Source: Limnephilus marmoratus (lineage: Eukaryota > Arthropoda > Insecta > Trichoptera > Limnephilidae). Taken from it: a stretch of DNA of 64,000 nucleotides. The notes beneath the pieces are model-generated. The model made no database searches, was not told the origin of the DNA, and saw only the letters and a list, made by a program, of their open reading frames with translations. Both the position numbers and the translations under genes were made by a program. Shown here piece by piece: positions 30,239-40,674 of the stretch (positions are counted from its first letter, which is position 1; each line of letters opens with the position of its first letter). Location of the stretch: assembly GCA_917880885.1 (NCBI GenBank), contig OU862928.1:41094962-41158961 (forward strand). The letters are read 5' to 3'.

Positions 30239-31649
30239 CTAGAAAGATACGACCATATTAATAAAAATTTGTAGAATGACACAATGGTCGTGGTGTTATT
30301 AGTTTATAATTGTTAAGAATAGTGACATCTATGAGATAAATACTGTAGTTAATCACATTGATTTAATTTTTCTTAGCTTATTAAGAGAGTATGAATGTTA
30401 GGGACCTCTGGATGAATTTTATAAAAGCTATTGTTACCGACTAATTAGAATGGACCACGTGACCCCAGTAGGTATCTAATACCGGTGTTATTGTTATTAT
30501 CGTCTTTTTAATAGTCTGAAGGACGGTTTTTTTTACAGTTTTTAGCAGTATAAAAAAGGTGCTATTTAAAATATTTCCCTCTCTCGCATTAACCGATACT
30601 TAGAGTACAGACCCCGTACTGCCCAGGCGGGGTCCGGTCCAAAATTAGTTACAAAAAGTGTTGATTTCATTGTAACTCAAAAGTGTTTGTAAATAAAACG
30701 ACTCTTCATTAAAAAAGTATTTTACAATAAAAAAGTCCACCACCCCAGATGAAACTGAAGTGACTTGACAATAATGTTTATTTTTTTATTATATGTCACT
30801 AAAGCCAACCAAATGTTAGGGTTCATATAAAGAACATCAAAACTATTTTATTATCTCGATACATTTATTTTGCTATATTATACCTATGTTCTTCCGCACC
30901 TAGAACACGCCTCACAAATTTGGAATCCAAGATACATAACATATGTTCATGGAATAGAACGTGTTCAGGACAAATTTCTCTCTTTAAAATCCCTAAATTA
31001 AATTGTAGGAAAATTATTTCAGATCAATTGTTGTTCTATAGAATCCTAACTAATACGATATCTTCCCCGTATCTTTTACAAAAAATAGATATTAGAGTTC
31101 CTGGTCGCAATGGCAGAAACGTATCCCTTTTTTATAACAGCCGCTCCAACACCAACTACTTACAAAATGAATTCATACATCGAGCCTGCCACTATCACAA
31201 CACACCTCACATATACACACATCTTCAACATAACTTTCAACAAATTCAAAACAACACTATTAGATAAGTGTAATGCATCACAACACACCACTTAACATCC
31301 ATATTTATATTTATTGTATTATTTATCAGATTTCTTAGTTTTTCTTGTCTTGTTTAGCTTTTAGTAAAGCTATTTGTTTTCCAAGATATTATTATTATTA
31401 TTATTCTATTATTATTTATTAACCGAAATATAAAATATACAAACACATTTTTTAGTGTAAATCACCTTACTGTGGCCTGAACCTGTTCCGAGGAAGCAGG
31501 GATTTAATCTAATTTTAATATCTTAAAGAAAATGAGAAGAGAAACAAAAAAAATTATATGGATAACAGAAATTTGAGAAAAAAAAAAATGATATTGTTAC
31601 ATCTATATTCATGGGAACCACATTTAAATAAACAAAATCTTTTTATTAC
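30239..31649. other. Intron 2 of the carboxylesterase-like gene
   Basis: Donor GG|GTAATA at 31649-31648 and acceptor CTAG at 30240-30239, phase 2. It holds a plus-strand LINE fragment (30875-31420) and AT-rich filler. Confidence 0.8.
30875..31420 (+). pseudogene. Jockey/CR1-type LINE RT C-terminal fragment in the intron
   Basis: The plus strand reads YVLPHLEHASQIWNPRYITY and GIERVQDKFLSLK (30880-31005), then after a shift NCRKIISDQLLFYRILTNTI, YLLQKIDIRVPGRNGRNVSL and TNYLQNEFIHRACHYHN, with a stop at about 31265. The tail is AT-rich with (ATT)n to 31420. 5'-truncated, with one frameshift. It lies opposite to the host gene. Confidence 0.75.
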
Positions 31650-32962
31650 CCATACAATACAATATTTTTAGTCATCTCCATGATTCGTTGTGTCGTCAGG
31701 ACATCACTCGCGGATACATTTATCTGATTAATTCCATTCATTTGCACGTCAAAACAATAGGCCAGAGAGTCACCGTATCCTGCGCCAGAGTAATTTAAGC
31801 CAGAGGTTAGTCTCGTAAAGTCCGCTTGACCTGTGTAAGAATACCTATAAATCCACACACTATTACTGTACTTCTCCAGCAGCCGTACAGATAAAACGTG
31901 ATTTAGAATGAATGAAATGTCATTATACAAATGGATGAAGCTATCAGTTATAATTTCTGAAGACGGGAAGTATTTTTCGAGAATCTTTGTTTCAATTTCA
32001 ACTGTTTCATTTTCACCACACTTGGCCAGAATATCATCAGGAATAAAACGTCTCAAATCCGGAACACAATCGTTTATAATTGCTTCGCTAACAGATGGAG
32101 ATACAAATTGCTTGGTCAATCTACAAACTCCATCATTTGCGGTTAATCCCATTATCACGTTTACCTTGTTAATTTTCCCTGATTTTAAAATGTCTATGGG
32201 AGAAGATGTGATAAATGGCTTATTGTATGAGTGATGCTGTTTGTAATATTGGATTGATTCAATTGTTGGGACAAAAGCGAGCTTAACTGGATCAGCCAAT
32301 ACTTCTGAACGAGCTGCAAACACAATATCTTTAGCTGGAATCGTTTTCAAAAACGCAGCAATATCGGTGCTGTTTCCAATTCCCAAAATTTGTGCAAGTT
32401 TTTGAGCGTTGCTTTCTGGATTCTTTTGCAAAGCCCATGGAGCTAAGGCTGAACCTGATTGAATGATAGCATTATTGAACAGTCCCTTGCTCAAGGGAGA
32501 CAGAATGTGATACATGACTGAAGCCCCTCCCGACCCTTGACCCATAAGGGTGATTCTATTTTCATCTCCACCAAACTTTGCAATATTCTTTTTCACCCAT
32601 TTTAGAGCGAGTACTTGATCTTTGAGTCCAGCGTTTCCTGGAACGCCGGGAGTGTTTAAAGAGAGGAATCCGAGAGCTCCAAGTCTGAAATTTAATGTGA
32701 CTAAGATGATGCCAGCTTTTATATAATTTTCTGGGCCGTATACAAGGGGGCTTCCATCTCCTACGAGGAAACCTCCGTCGTAGAAATTTATCAGCACAGG
32801 CGGATTTTGGCGACCGTTGTGTGTTGGCACATAGATGTTCAGAAATAGACAATCTTCTTCTCCATAGAATTTATTCAAATATAGCTCATTATATTGAGGA
32901 CAAGCGCTCCCAACTTGGGTTGCGTTGAGAATTCCTTGCCAGGGTTTGGCTGGTTTTGGATT
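31650..32962 (-). CDS. Carboxylesterase-fold protein, main exon, catalytic triad replaced
   Basis: 437 codons open throughout. Family landmarks in order: WQGILNATQVGSACPQ, EDCLFLNIYVP, PVLINFYDGGFLVGDGS (oxyanion-hole HGGG is YDGG), NFRLGALGFLS, PGNAGLKDQVLALKWVKKNI, FGGDENRITLMGQGSGGASV, then GDSLAYCF. The nucleophile elbow GxSxG reads G-Q-G-S-G, so the Ser position is Gly (codon 32534-32536). The acid in VIMGLTANDG is Asp rather than Glu (32132-32134). The triad His in the 'GxxHGDxLxYxF' motif is Tyr (GAGYGDSLAYCF; codon 31775-31777). The fold is kept but hydrolysis is unlikely, as in neuroligin, gliotactin and glutactin-type relatives. The acceptor is 'ttttcttttcag|AATCC' at 32963-32964. 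It lies in the WAP-gene intron, same strand. Confidence 0.9.
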
Positions 32963-33051
32963 CTGAAAAGAAAAATCATACCATTTTAATGGACAATTTT
33001 GATACCTGAATCGTCACAGTTTTTACCTTCCAGGATACCAAAATCCATGAG

Positions 33052-33449
33052 TTTAAAAAGCGAAGGTTACTGACCTCTAGCGTAACATTTTGAAGCTAGT
33101 TTATTATTGCAGATTTCCTACTTGCAACAGATAATTGCACTGATTGAAATGATAGTCGATAAAGCAGATTTCTGTAAATCATACATTGGTAGTCATTCGC
33201 TATTGTTTATTTTGTTTTAGTGTTAGTCGTTTTTGGTTATAAATGATGTGTTCTTTAGAGAAAAAGCCTCTTATCTCTTGGAAACAGCTAGAATCAACTA
33301 GTTAATGGTCTGAAGACCACTTTAGTGCTTTGTCGGGTCGGGAAAAATATTATTGTAACATGTGATTATAAAAGTTAATAAATAAGTTGAAATTCGCCAG
33401 TGAAGAAATATTATCTTTATTGAAGATCTTCTGCCACAAAAAACCAAAC
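33052..33449. repeat. R-B repeat, uninterrupted copy (in intron 1)
   Basis: About 395 bp from 'aaaaagcgaaggttactgac' to 'cttctgccacaaaaaacc'. The copy at 36193-37656 is the same sequence split by LINE-A. Unknown class, non-coding. Confidence 0.8.
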
Positions 33450-33608
33450 TAACACCATGTTTGTTCACCATAATTGTTTAAAGTATCATCTCATACAAAC
33501 AGAAGAAATGGATGCGTTTTTGTTTTGTTTTTGATCGACAAATTATCGTGCAAATAATCTAAAAGTTTTTTGTATGTTGCAAAATTTTGAACAAAAATAC
33601 GTGTAAAC

Positions 33609-33870
33609 CTGCCTTGAACCTGCGTTTGCCGATAGGTGGTTTGGCGTACGGTATTCCTTGGAAACTGTTGTATACTATACCAGGCTTTGTTACGGTTTTA
33701 CCCTCAATTACACCTTGGGCAACTGTTACCCGAGGACCATGGCTGGCTTCACACCTTCTTGAAAACATACAAACAATGAACGTATATGAAAGAGATAAAA
33801 ATAATTTAATTATTGTACTATGATGTTTCTTGTTGTAAGGGGACATTTTCGCCATAGTTTGTACGTACAT
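33609..33870 (-). CDS. Carboxylesterase-fold protein, first exon with signal peptide
   Basis: ATG at 33868-33870 (in-frame ATGs also at about 33855 and 33846; the first is taken only because nothing excludes it). After a basic start, IIKLFLSLSYTFIVCMF is a signal-peptide core with likely cleavage near RRCEA|SHG, so the product should be secreted. Then GPRVTVAQGVIEGKTV and YNSFQGIPYAKPPIGKRRFK are the N-terminal landmarks of the carboxylesterase family. The best donor CAG|GTTTAC (33608-33607) leaves phase 1, while the next exon opens in phase 0. A weaker donor CAC|GTATTT a few codons on would fit, or a one-base change has occurred. Protein about 650 residues over three exons. Confidence 0.8.
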
Positions 33871-34540
33871 TACCTTTTTAAAATGTCCTACCGATTTTGG
33901 TGGGATTTTTCATCGTTTTGTATTATAGGATAATAGAAAGAAATGTATTTTACTTATTAGTTATTAAAATAAAATTTTAGGTCTATAAGATATGGTGTTT
34001 TAAAATAGCTTACATAATGTTTTCTTGGAAAATATTCAGTTTTTACGTAAATTTGGGCCAACATTAAAAAAAATACGTTTAACATTTCTGGTATAGAATC
34101 CATTAGTTCTATTCCGTGTCCATATATACACTGTTTACACCGTTTTTTGAGGCTTTTTTAAATGTTTTTTTTTAATTATTGTTTATTTAAAAGATATTTT
34201 CAGTTAATCTATTTTTTTACTTCACCTATTTATATATTTTTTAGCTTTATTTTGTCAAATACAAGTAAAGTAAAATAACAAGTGATTTTATTATTTTAAT
34301 AACACATTATTTTATAACTTTGTTTACAAAAAAATCAAATACGCATTTACTATATACGAGTATTAACAAGCATTTAACCATTAAATTAATTGGTGACTTC
34401 AACACAAAATATTTGTACAAGCAATGAGTTCTGTATCTTATCGCGATTGCCCTTGCAAGAAATAAAAATAATAAAAACATTATGTTTTACAGTCATCTTA
34501 TAATTTTGGGAGGTGTTTAACGAATTGACCTGAGGCATAG
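33871..34540. other. 5' flank of the carboxylesterase-like gene, no repeat recognised
   Basis: AT-rich. I do not see an unambiguous TATA or initiator at a credible distance. 'gaccgccactgattagg' at about 34540 is a short hAT-type terminus. Confidence 0.3.
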
Positions 34541-34603
34541 ACCGCCACTGATTAGGTTGACATTTTATTCTGAGTTGTGTTCTGTATATAATATTAAAGT
34601 CCA

Positions 34604-35100
34604 GAAACACGAAGATATTAGTGTACAAAACACTTATCAGACCAGTACTTACGTCCGCAGCTGAGACTTGGGTACTAACTAAGAGGAATGAGCGAGCACT
34701 GGACGTTTTTGAAAGAAAAAATTTGAGGCGCATCTTCGGACCGGTTCTAGAAAATGGATTTTGGCGCAGACGTTATAACAATGAGCTTTATACTTTGTTT
34801 AAGGAGCTAAACGTCGCAAAATTTATAAAACTGGGAAGACTTCGGTGGCTGGGTCATGTGGAGAGAATGACCGAGCATCAAGCACCAAAGTCCCTGTTGA
34901 ACTCAAGACCAATAGGGCGAAGGAGCCTGGGAAGACCAAGAATAAAATGAAGCGACAACGTCCTCAAAGACATATCCATCTTGGAGCTTCTAAACTGGAA
35001 AGAGCTGGCACAAAACCGAGATGAGTGGAGGAAGACTCTTGAGGAGGCCAAGACCCACCAGGGGTTGTAGAGCCAATAGTGATGATGATGATGATGATAT
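34604..35100 (+). pseudogene. RTE-like LINE RT C-terminal fragment
   Basis: SRNTKILVYKTLIRPVLTSA, AETWVLTKRNERALDVFERK, NLRRIFGPVLENG, KLGRLRWLGHVERMTE, SLGRPRIK, a TGA at 34948-34950, then DISILELLNWKELAQNRDEW and AKTHQGL, stop near 35068, followed by a (GAT)n tail. 5'-truncated with one nonsense codon. It resembles the RTE at 24.6 kb in layout but not closely in sequence. Confidence 0.8.
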
Positions 35101-36192
35101 AATATAACTTATACTCCTAATAAAATATTTCAAAACATTGTTGGGTTAGTCCACCGTTTGATACATTTTTATTTAATTCCAAGGAAATTCCTTCTCTGAA
35201 CTCTTGAATCGATTTGTTCTCATGTAAAACATTATTTTTTTAGTTTATTTTCATTTTTTTCAAATAGTTTTTTGTTATTGATGTCATTGACGAAATGGAA
35301 TAGAAATCGTTACGTTTTACTTAAATATTTTTATTAGCATTCGCTCTATTTTAAATATAGGTATTTTGCCTGCCTCGATTGTGGCACTCTGCGAAAGAGT
35401 GGCCCAACCGAAATCAGCGAAAACATCAACATTTTGTATATTTGTGTCATATTTTTGAAGTCACAGTGGCCCAATTTTACTTTTCACTGATTTCAAAGGA
35501 TCTTTGTGAACAGATAACATTTTTTTTCAGCACAAAGCATGACACTGAAATATTTTTTTTAATTAGATGAACAGATTATTAAAAAGATACATAGTACTTT
35601 AATTAAGAATGAAATTGACAATTTTTCCACTAATAATTTATAAGTCTAGTTTTTTAACTGTAAATTCGGATAAAACCGGTCCTGGTAAAAATAAATAAGT
35701 GGAAGAAAGTACAAAAGTATTTTAATTTCAAATTCTAATACAATGGAATTCCACCACGAATTAACAGTTCAACAACTAGACTCATTAAAAGCAGCGAATA
35801 CAGCAACACTGAAGAGACTTTCAACTACCAGTCTGAAAATGTCCGCAATAGGATGAAACCGGTCCTGGTAAAAATAAATAAGTGGAAGAAAGTACAAAAG
35901 TGTTTTAATTTCAAATTCTAATAATTTATAGTCGTTATTTTGAAAATGCTTTGAAGGTTTTAAAATTGTAATAAAACGCGAGTACTCAACCCGTATTGGA
36001 CACTCAGCACATATATTCCCAGGAGGAAACACGATGTTAGCGTCTCCATCGCTAAGCTTGCAGATCTGCCACTAGAAGCTACTGGTTAGTTAGAAACCAT
36101 TAATATGGCATATCGTTATGCACAAGGTGCATTTACAAAATTTCATGAATTTACTTTTAAAATCGCCTGGAGTTGCACGCTTTCGAGATTTG
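35101..36192. other. No gene seen; 75-bp direct repeat
   Basis: AT-rich. 'accggtcctggtaaaaataa' to 'tttcaaattctaata' occurs at 35673-35742 and again at 35857-35925 (184-bp offset). Nothing else recognised. Confidence 0.45.
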
Positions 36193-36327
36193 TTTAAAAA
36201 GCGAAGGTTACTGACCTCTAGCGTAACATTTCGAAGCTTGTTTATTATTGCAGATTCCCTACTTGCAACGTATGGTTTCACTGATTGAAATGATAGTCGA
36301 TAAAGCATATTTATGTATATCACGCTA

Positions 36328-37383
36328 GTCGATGGTTTCACCTCTTCCTCACACTCGATAAATGCTGGCGTCCCGCAGGGATCGGTTCTGTCTCCGACTT
36401 TGTTTTTGTTGCACATCAACGACCTTTTGTCATGTGCACCAATTCTTTGTTACGCGGATGACAGTACAGTTCATGATAGCTTTTTGTTTGACAAGCCCCC
36501 AAAGGGCTCACAAACTCCAACAGCTCGTAAGGCTTTGAAGCAAAGAATGGACGGTTACCTCGAGAGTGTTTTCTCTTGGGGTAAAAATAATCTCGTTGAA
36601 TTTAATGTTTCAAAGACCCAATCTTGTCTGATTACGTCTAAAAGGGATCGAAATGAAAATCTAGTCTCTTTCAACGGAAGCAATCTTCCGAACAGGCCCT
36701 CCATCGAAATGCTTGGCGTAACCCTAAGTGACCAGCTCAGGTATGGGGGCTCCATCGAAGCCAGAGTAAAGTTAGCCTCCCAAAAACTGGGCGTACTGTA
36801 CAGGGCCCGCAGATACTTTAATAGTACACAACTGCTAACCCTGTACAAATCGCAAGTGCGCCCCACGGTTAAATTTGGCAGCCACCTCTGGTCTGGAGCT
36901 CCAAAATACCTGAAAAATACCCTCGACTCTGTGCAGAAACGGGCGGTCCGCTTGATAGATTCTCCCATCTTAACAGACGGATTGCAATCTTTAGAGCACA
37001 GGCGTCGGGTGGGAATGCTATCCTTGTTCTACCGGTATTACAATGGAAGATGCTCCAAGGAACTAGCATCATTGATCCCTTCGGCACCGGTGCATAGTCG
37101 GGAAACACGCCAAACGCGTGCCCAACATTTGTACACAGTTGACATTTGTCACACGAGAACGGGTCGTTTCTTCGACTCGTTCTTGTGTTCAACAGCTCGG
37201 CTGTGGAATGATTTGCCGGCCTCTGTGTTTCCTCCTTCCTACAACATGGGTCTCTTCAAGACCAATGTTCATTCCGTCCTTTCCTCAAAAAGACCCTCCA
37301 CACAGCATCCTAGATGACATAGACCCTGAGGGAAATTATTTTCCTCAGGGCCTCCTGTGTGGAGTTAATGTAAAAAAAAAAAT
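36328..37383 (+). mobile_element. LINE-A, 5'-truncated, intact reading frame and tail
   Basis: A Jockey-superfamily LINE 3' end with open reverse-transcriptase frame, 3' two-tier hairpin (CTCCACACAG 37296-37305, inner stem 37322-37353, CTGTGTGGAG 37355-37364) and A run. It starts inside the RT, at the GFTSSSHSINAG codons, where the 8.6-kb copy still continues upstream. Confidence 0.9.
36331..37317 (+). pseudogene. LINE-A reverse transcriptase, C-terminal 330 codons, open
   Basis: INAGVPQGSVLSPTLFLLHI then LCYADDSTVHD (catalytic YADD), RMDGYLESVFSWGKNNLVEF, MLGVTLSDQLRYGGSIEARV, LYRARRYFNSTQLLTLYKSQ, RPTVKFGSHLWSGAPKYLKN, GMLSLFYRYYNGRCSKELAS, FFDSFLCSTARLWNDLPASV and KRPSTQHPR, TGA at 37315-37317. 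No stop or shift. Fingers, endonuclease and ORF1 are missing because of 5' truncation, so the copy cannot move on its own. The open frame indicates a recent insertion compared with the copies at 8.6 kb, 15 kb and 39.8 kb. It is a common arthropod LINE group, assigned only as Jockey-superfamily. Confidence 0.9.
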
Positions 37384-37656
37384 ATTATAGTGGTTTGTCA
37401 TTCGCCATTGTTTATTTTTGTTTGTGTGAGGTTTTTTGACTTATAAATAATGAGTTCTTTAGGTAAAAACGCTCTCTTATCTCTTGGAAACAGCTAGAAT
37501 TAACTAGTAAATGGTCTGATGACCAGTTTTAGTGCTTGTCGGGTCGGGAAAATATTATTATTGTAACATATACTTATAAGTGAATAAATAAGTTGGAATT
37601 CGCCATTGAAGGAATATTGTCTTCATTGAAGTTCTTCTGCCACAAAAAAACAAACT

Positions 37657-37907
37657 TTAGCAAGATTGAACAATCATTTAAAAAACATGGCGTATAGTTT
37701 CTTATTTTCGTGCAGATTCATTTTAATTGGAAAACTCTATAGTTCATGATGGAAAAGACTATAAATAAATCGCATTGTCAAAATTTTAAATTCAGAGCTG
37801 ATTACAAATATGATAAAGGCATCAGCTTGCTGATCATTGGACTGATTTTGCAGTTGTAATATCGCGACTTTATGGTATAGTTTTTATTTGAATTGACGTA
37901 AACAAAA
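37657..37907. other. No gene seen
   Basis: AT-rich spacer. Confidence 0.4.
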
Positions 37908-38392
37908 TATCTATGCTCAGTAATATACGGTATAATGCTCAAAGCGATGCACGATGTTTGGATTCAGGTCGCTAACAATATCACTCCAAATGTAGAGACC
38001 GATAAGGTTCAAATTCGCGCTTATCGCCAGCCGTCTTTTTTGATTTATGCAAAAAAATATATCTATGCTCAGTAATATACGGTATAATGCTCAAAGCGAT
38101 GCACGATGTTTGGGTTCAGGTCGCTAACAATATCACACCAAATGTAGAGACCGATAAGGTTCAAATTCGCGCTTATCGCCAGCCGTCTATTTTGATTTAT
38201 GCAAAAAAATATATCTATGCTCAGTAATATACGGTATAATGCTCAAAGCGATGCACGATGTTTGGGTTCAGGTCGCTAACAATATCACACCAAATGTAGA
38301 GACCGATAAGGTTCAAATTCGCGCTTATCGCCAGCCGTCTATTTTGATTTATGCAAAAAAATATATCTATGCTCAGTAATATACGGTATAAT
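37908..38392. repeat. 152-bp tandem repeat, three units plus partial
   Basis: 'ctatgctcagtaatatacgg' recurs at 37911, 38063, 38215 and 38367. Units are over 97 percent identical by eye. A stand-alone copy of most of the unit is at 39160-39300. Each unit has an open frame (AMHDVWIQVANNITPNVETD ...) of about 40 codons that does not continue into the next unit because 152 is not a multiple of 3. Confidence 0.9.
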
Positions 38393-38394
38393 CA

Positions 38395-39080
38395 CGGACA
38401 TATGAATATATCTGGACCTGCCCTAAGTGATAAAAACGTATTATTTCCCCCTCCCCATGGAGCCAGTTGGAGCTCCTCCTTGGAGCCAGCTCGCTCCATG
38501 GGGAGGGGAGAGAGCCTCGCTTGAATCTAAAATATGTGACGTCATCATTCTTGTCCTGACCAGCGCGGAACTAACATCCATACATTTTTACGAAATAACA
38601 CGCCAAAAACGGTAGCTTGTGCTATATATTATACCCACATATTATCTGGACGTAGTGAATGTGGGCGGTTCTCCAGTGTAGGGAACGTACCCATACTACG
38701 TGACCAACTTTTTGCAATTTTTAACCCCCCCCCCCCCCCCGGTGACCAAAATCCTAAGTCCGCCACCGCTCATTTGTACCAAGCGTGACATTTTGAAGAC
38801 CCCCCCCCCCCACCCTAAACTAAAGGGGTAAGTAAATTATGAAACATTTGTAAAAGTGTCTTAACTAAACACGGCAACAAAATATTGCTATGTGAATAGG
38901 GGCGAATCTTTTCGGGGCGAGCATTTGACCTTCGCAAATACGTTATCAACGTGGCAAGCAATTCGCGCTCCCATATAAAAAGGTCTATTCATTCAAAGCA
39001 GATTTCGCTTTTAAGAACTAAATGGTGATATTATAATGCTAGATGCCTAAATACTGTCAGATTGATTTTTTAACGAATCA
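38395..39080 (+). repeat. R-P repeat, plus copy, carrying a MITE-L remnant
   Basis: 'cctaagtgataaaaacgtat', 'atgtgacgtcatcattctt', 'cgaaataacacgccaaaaa', 'gtaaaagtgtcttaactaaa', 'cggcaacaaaatattgc' and 'tcccatataaaaaggtctat' appear in inverse order and orientation at 59245-58600. A broken MITE-L (38681-38820) is inserted. Confidence 0.7.
38681..38820. mobile_element. MITE-L, right end truncated
   Basis: 'agggaacgtacccatactac' is followed by C runs of 18 and 12 (the reverse orientation of the G runs elsewhere). It stops at 'ccctaaac' without the second terminus. Confidence 0.8.
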
Positions 39081-39159
39081 CAGTCATCTTTCCTCTCTTC
39101 GCCCCCCATGGTTTGGTTTTTTCTCCTCATCTGTATCTTCCGGTCTGTTGAATTTGGAT

Positions 39160-39472
39160 GTCTATGGGAATAATGCTCACAGCGATGCACGATGTTTGGA
39201 TTCAGGTCGCTAACAATATCACTCCAAATGTAGAGACCGATAGGGTTCAAATTCGCGCTTATCGCCAGCCGTCTATTTTGATTTATGCAAAAAAAAAAAT
39301 ATCGCCAAAACCTGTGTTTAATATCATTTTACGAAGTTCAGGCACGTTTTAAAAAAACCTTGTCCGGACAATAACGAACACACAAAAAAAAAGAATTATC
39401 CAATTTGGTGCAGTTGTTCGAAAGTTATGCGCTTAGCAACATATTCAGCGATTCAATTTTATATTATAGATA
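39160..39472 (+). repeat. Single 152-bp-type unit followed by R-E tail
   Basis: 39170-39285 equals the tandem unit at 37925-38050 apart from a few changes. At 39355-39472 'ccttgtccggacaataacga', 'gaattatccaatttggtgc' and 'tatagatata' are the R-E 3' end. Confidence 0.75.
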
Positions 39473-39838
39473 TAACTGATCAAACAAAATTATTCTTTCG
39501 TTCTCCGTGCAGTGTTTAATTATAGCATCGAACATATTTTTAGAAATGGATTAGGCCATCAATTTTTCAAATCAAAAACACAAGAATTTGCATTACTTCA
39601 AAATAATGCAAAATGCATCGCCTAAGAAGAAAAGTGTTATTCAAATAGCAACTTTTGCAAATCCTGTAACTTTTTAACTGCCCACCGTTTAAATGACTTC
39701 TAGAAGTCGTGTTTTTTAATAAACATTGCGATCAATCGGCTCGGCGTGATAAAGATAATGTTATATGTGTATATAATTACTAAAACGTGTTATTTTAGTA
39801 AATTACTGTTTCTTGAGATTTTCATTTGCCGATGGGAG
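39473..39838. other. No gene seen
   Basis: AT-rich, unassigned. Confidence 0.4.
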
Positions 39839-40424
39839 TTTTTTTTTTTTACATTAACTCCACACAGGAGGCCTTGAGGAAAATAATTTCCCTCAGGGCC
39901 TATGTCATCTGGGATGCTGTGTGGAGGGTCTTTTTGAGGAGAGGAAGGAATGAACATTGGTCTTGAAGAGACCCATGTTGTAGGAATGAGGAAACACAGA
40001 GGCCGGCAAATCATTCCACAGCCGAGTCGAAGAAACGACCCGACGAGAAATGACCCGACCAGAAACGAGTCGATGTCAACCGTGTACAAATGTTGGGCAC
40101 GCGTTTGGCGTGTTTCCCGACTATGCACCGGTGCCGAAGGGATCAATGATGCTAGTTCCTGGGAGCATCTTCCATTGTAATACCGGTAGAACAAGGATAG
40201 CATTCCCACCCGACGCCTGTGCTCTAAAGATTGCAATCCGTCTGTTAAGGTGGGAGAATCTATCAAGCGGACCGCCAGTTTCTGCACAGAGTCAAGGGTA
40301 TTTTTCAGGTATTTTGGAGCTCCAGACCAGAGGTGGCTGCCAAATTCAACCGTGGGGCGCACTTGTGATTTGTACAGGGTTAGCAGTTGTGTACTATTAA
40401 AGTATCTGCGGGCCCTGTACAGTA
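39839..40424 (-). pseudogene. LINE-A 3' fragment
   Basis: The minus strand begins LYRARRYFNSTQLLTLYKSQ and runs to DTVDI; a short region at 40030-40080 is rearranged ('gaccc gacgagaa atgacccgacc' repeats) where other copies read ICHTRTGRFF. Then RLGCGMICRPLCF in another frame, the two-tier hairpin and a T run at 39839-39850. Truncated at 40424. Confidence 0.85.
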
Positions 40425-40469
40425 ACACTGATTAAATTGAGAAGTGACACCAGAGATACAATTAAGCGG

Positions 40470-40640
40470 CCTCCTCACCATCCAATTTCTAGTGACTGCG
40501 GCAGCGTGGAGTAGAGCGAACTAGAGCTGTCACGTTTGTTAAAGGGCCGCTAGAACGAGTCAGCGCTAGTTCGCTCAACTCCACGCTCTTTGCAGTCACT
40601 GCCGCAGTCACTAAATGCAGTGTCGTGTGTAGGCCGCTTT
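40470..40640. mobile_element. Palindromic MITE, about 170 bp
   Basis: 'gcggcctcctcacc' ... 'tagtgactgcggca', 'gcgtggagtagagcgaacta' faces 'tagttcgctcaactccacgc', 'tgccgcagtcacta' ... 'gtgtgtaggccgc'. The inverted arms cover most of the element. Confidence 0.7.
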
Positions 40641-40674
40641 CCAATCTATAGTATAAATAAAATTAATATTGATT

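Larger units (their letters stand above)
36193..37656. repeat. R-B repeat, copy split by LINE-A
   Basis: The left part 36193-36327 and right part about 37390-37656 align end to end with 33052-33449. The LINE-A insertion falls at the 'gtagtc|attcgc' position of the intact copy. Confidence 0.8.

Noticed and set aside
34380..34733. 115-codon minus-strand frame upstream of the esterase-like gene as an extra 5' exon
   Set aside because: It overlaps the plus-strand RTE fragment and shows no family match or splice signals.
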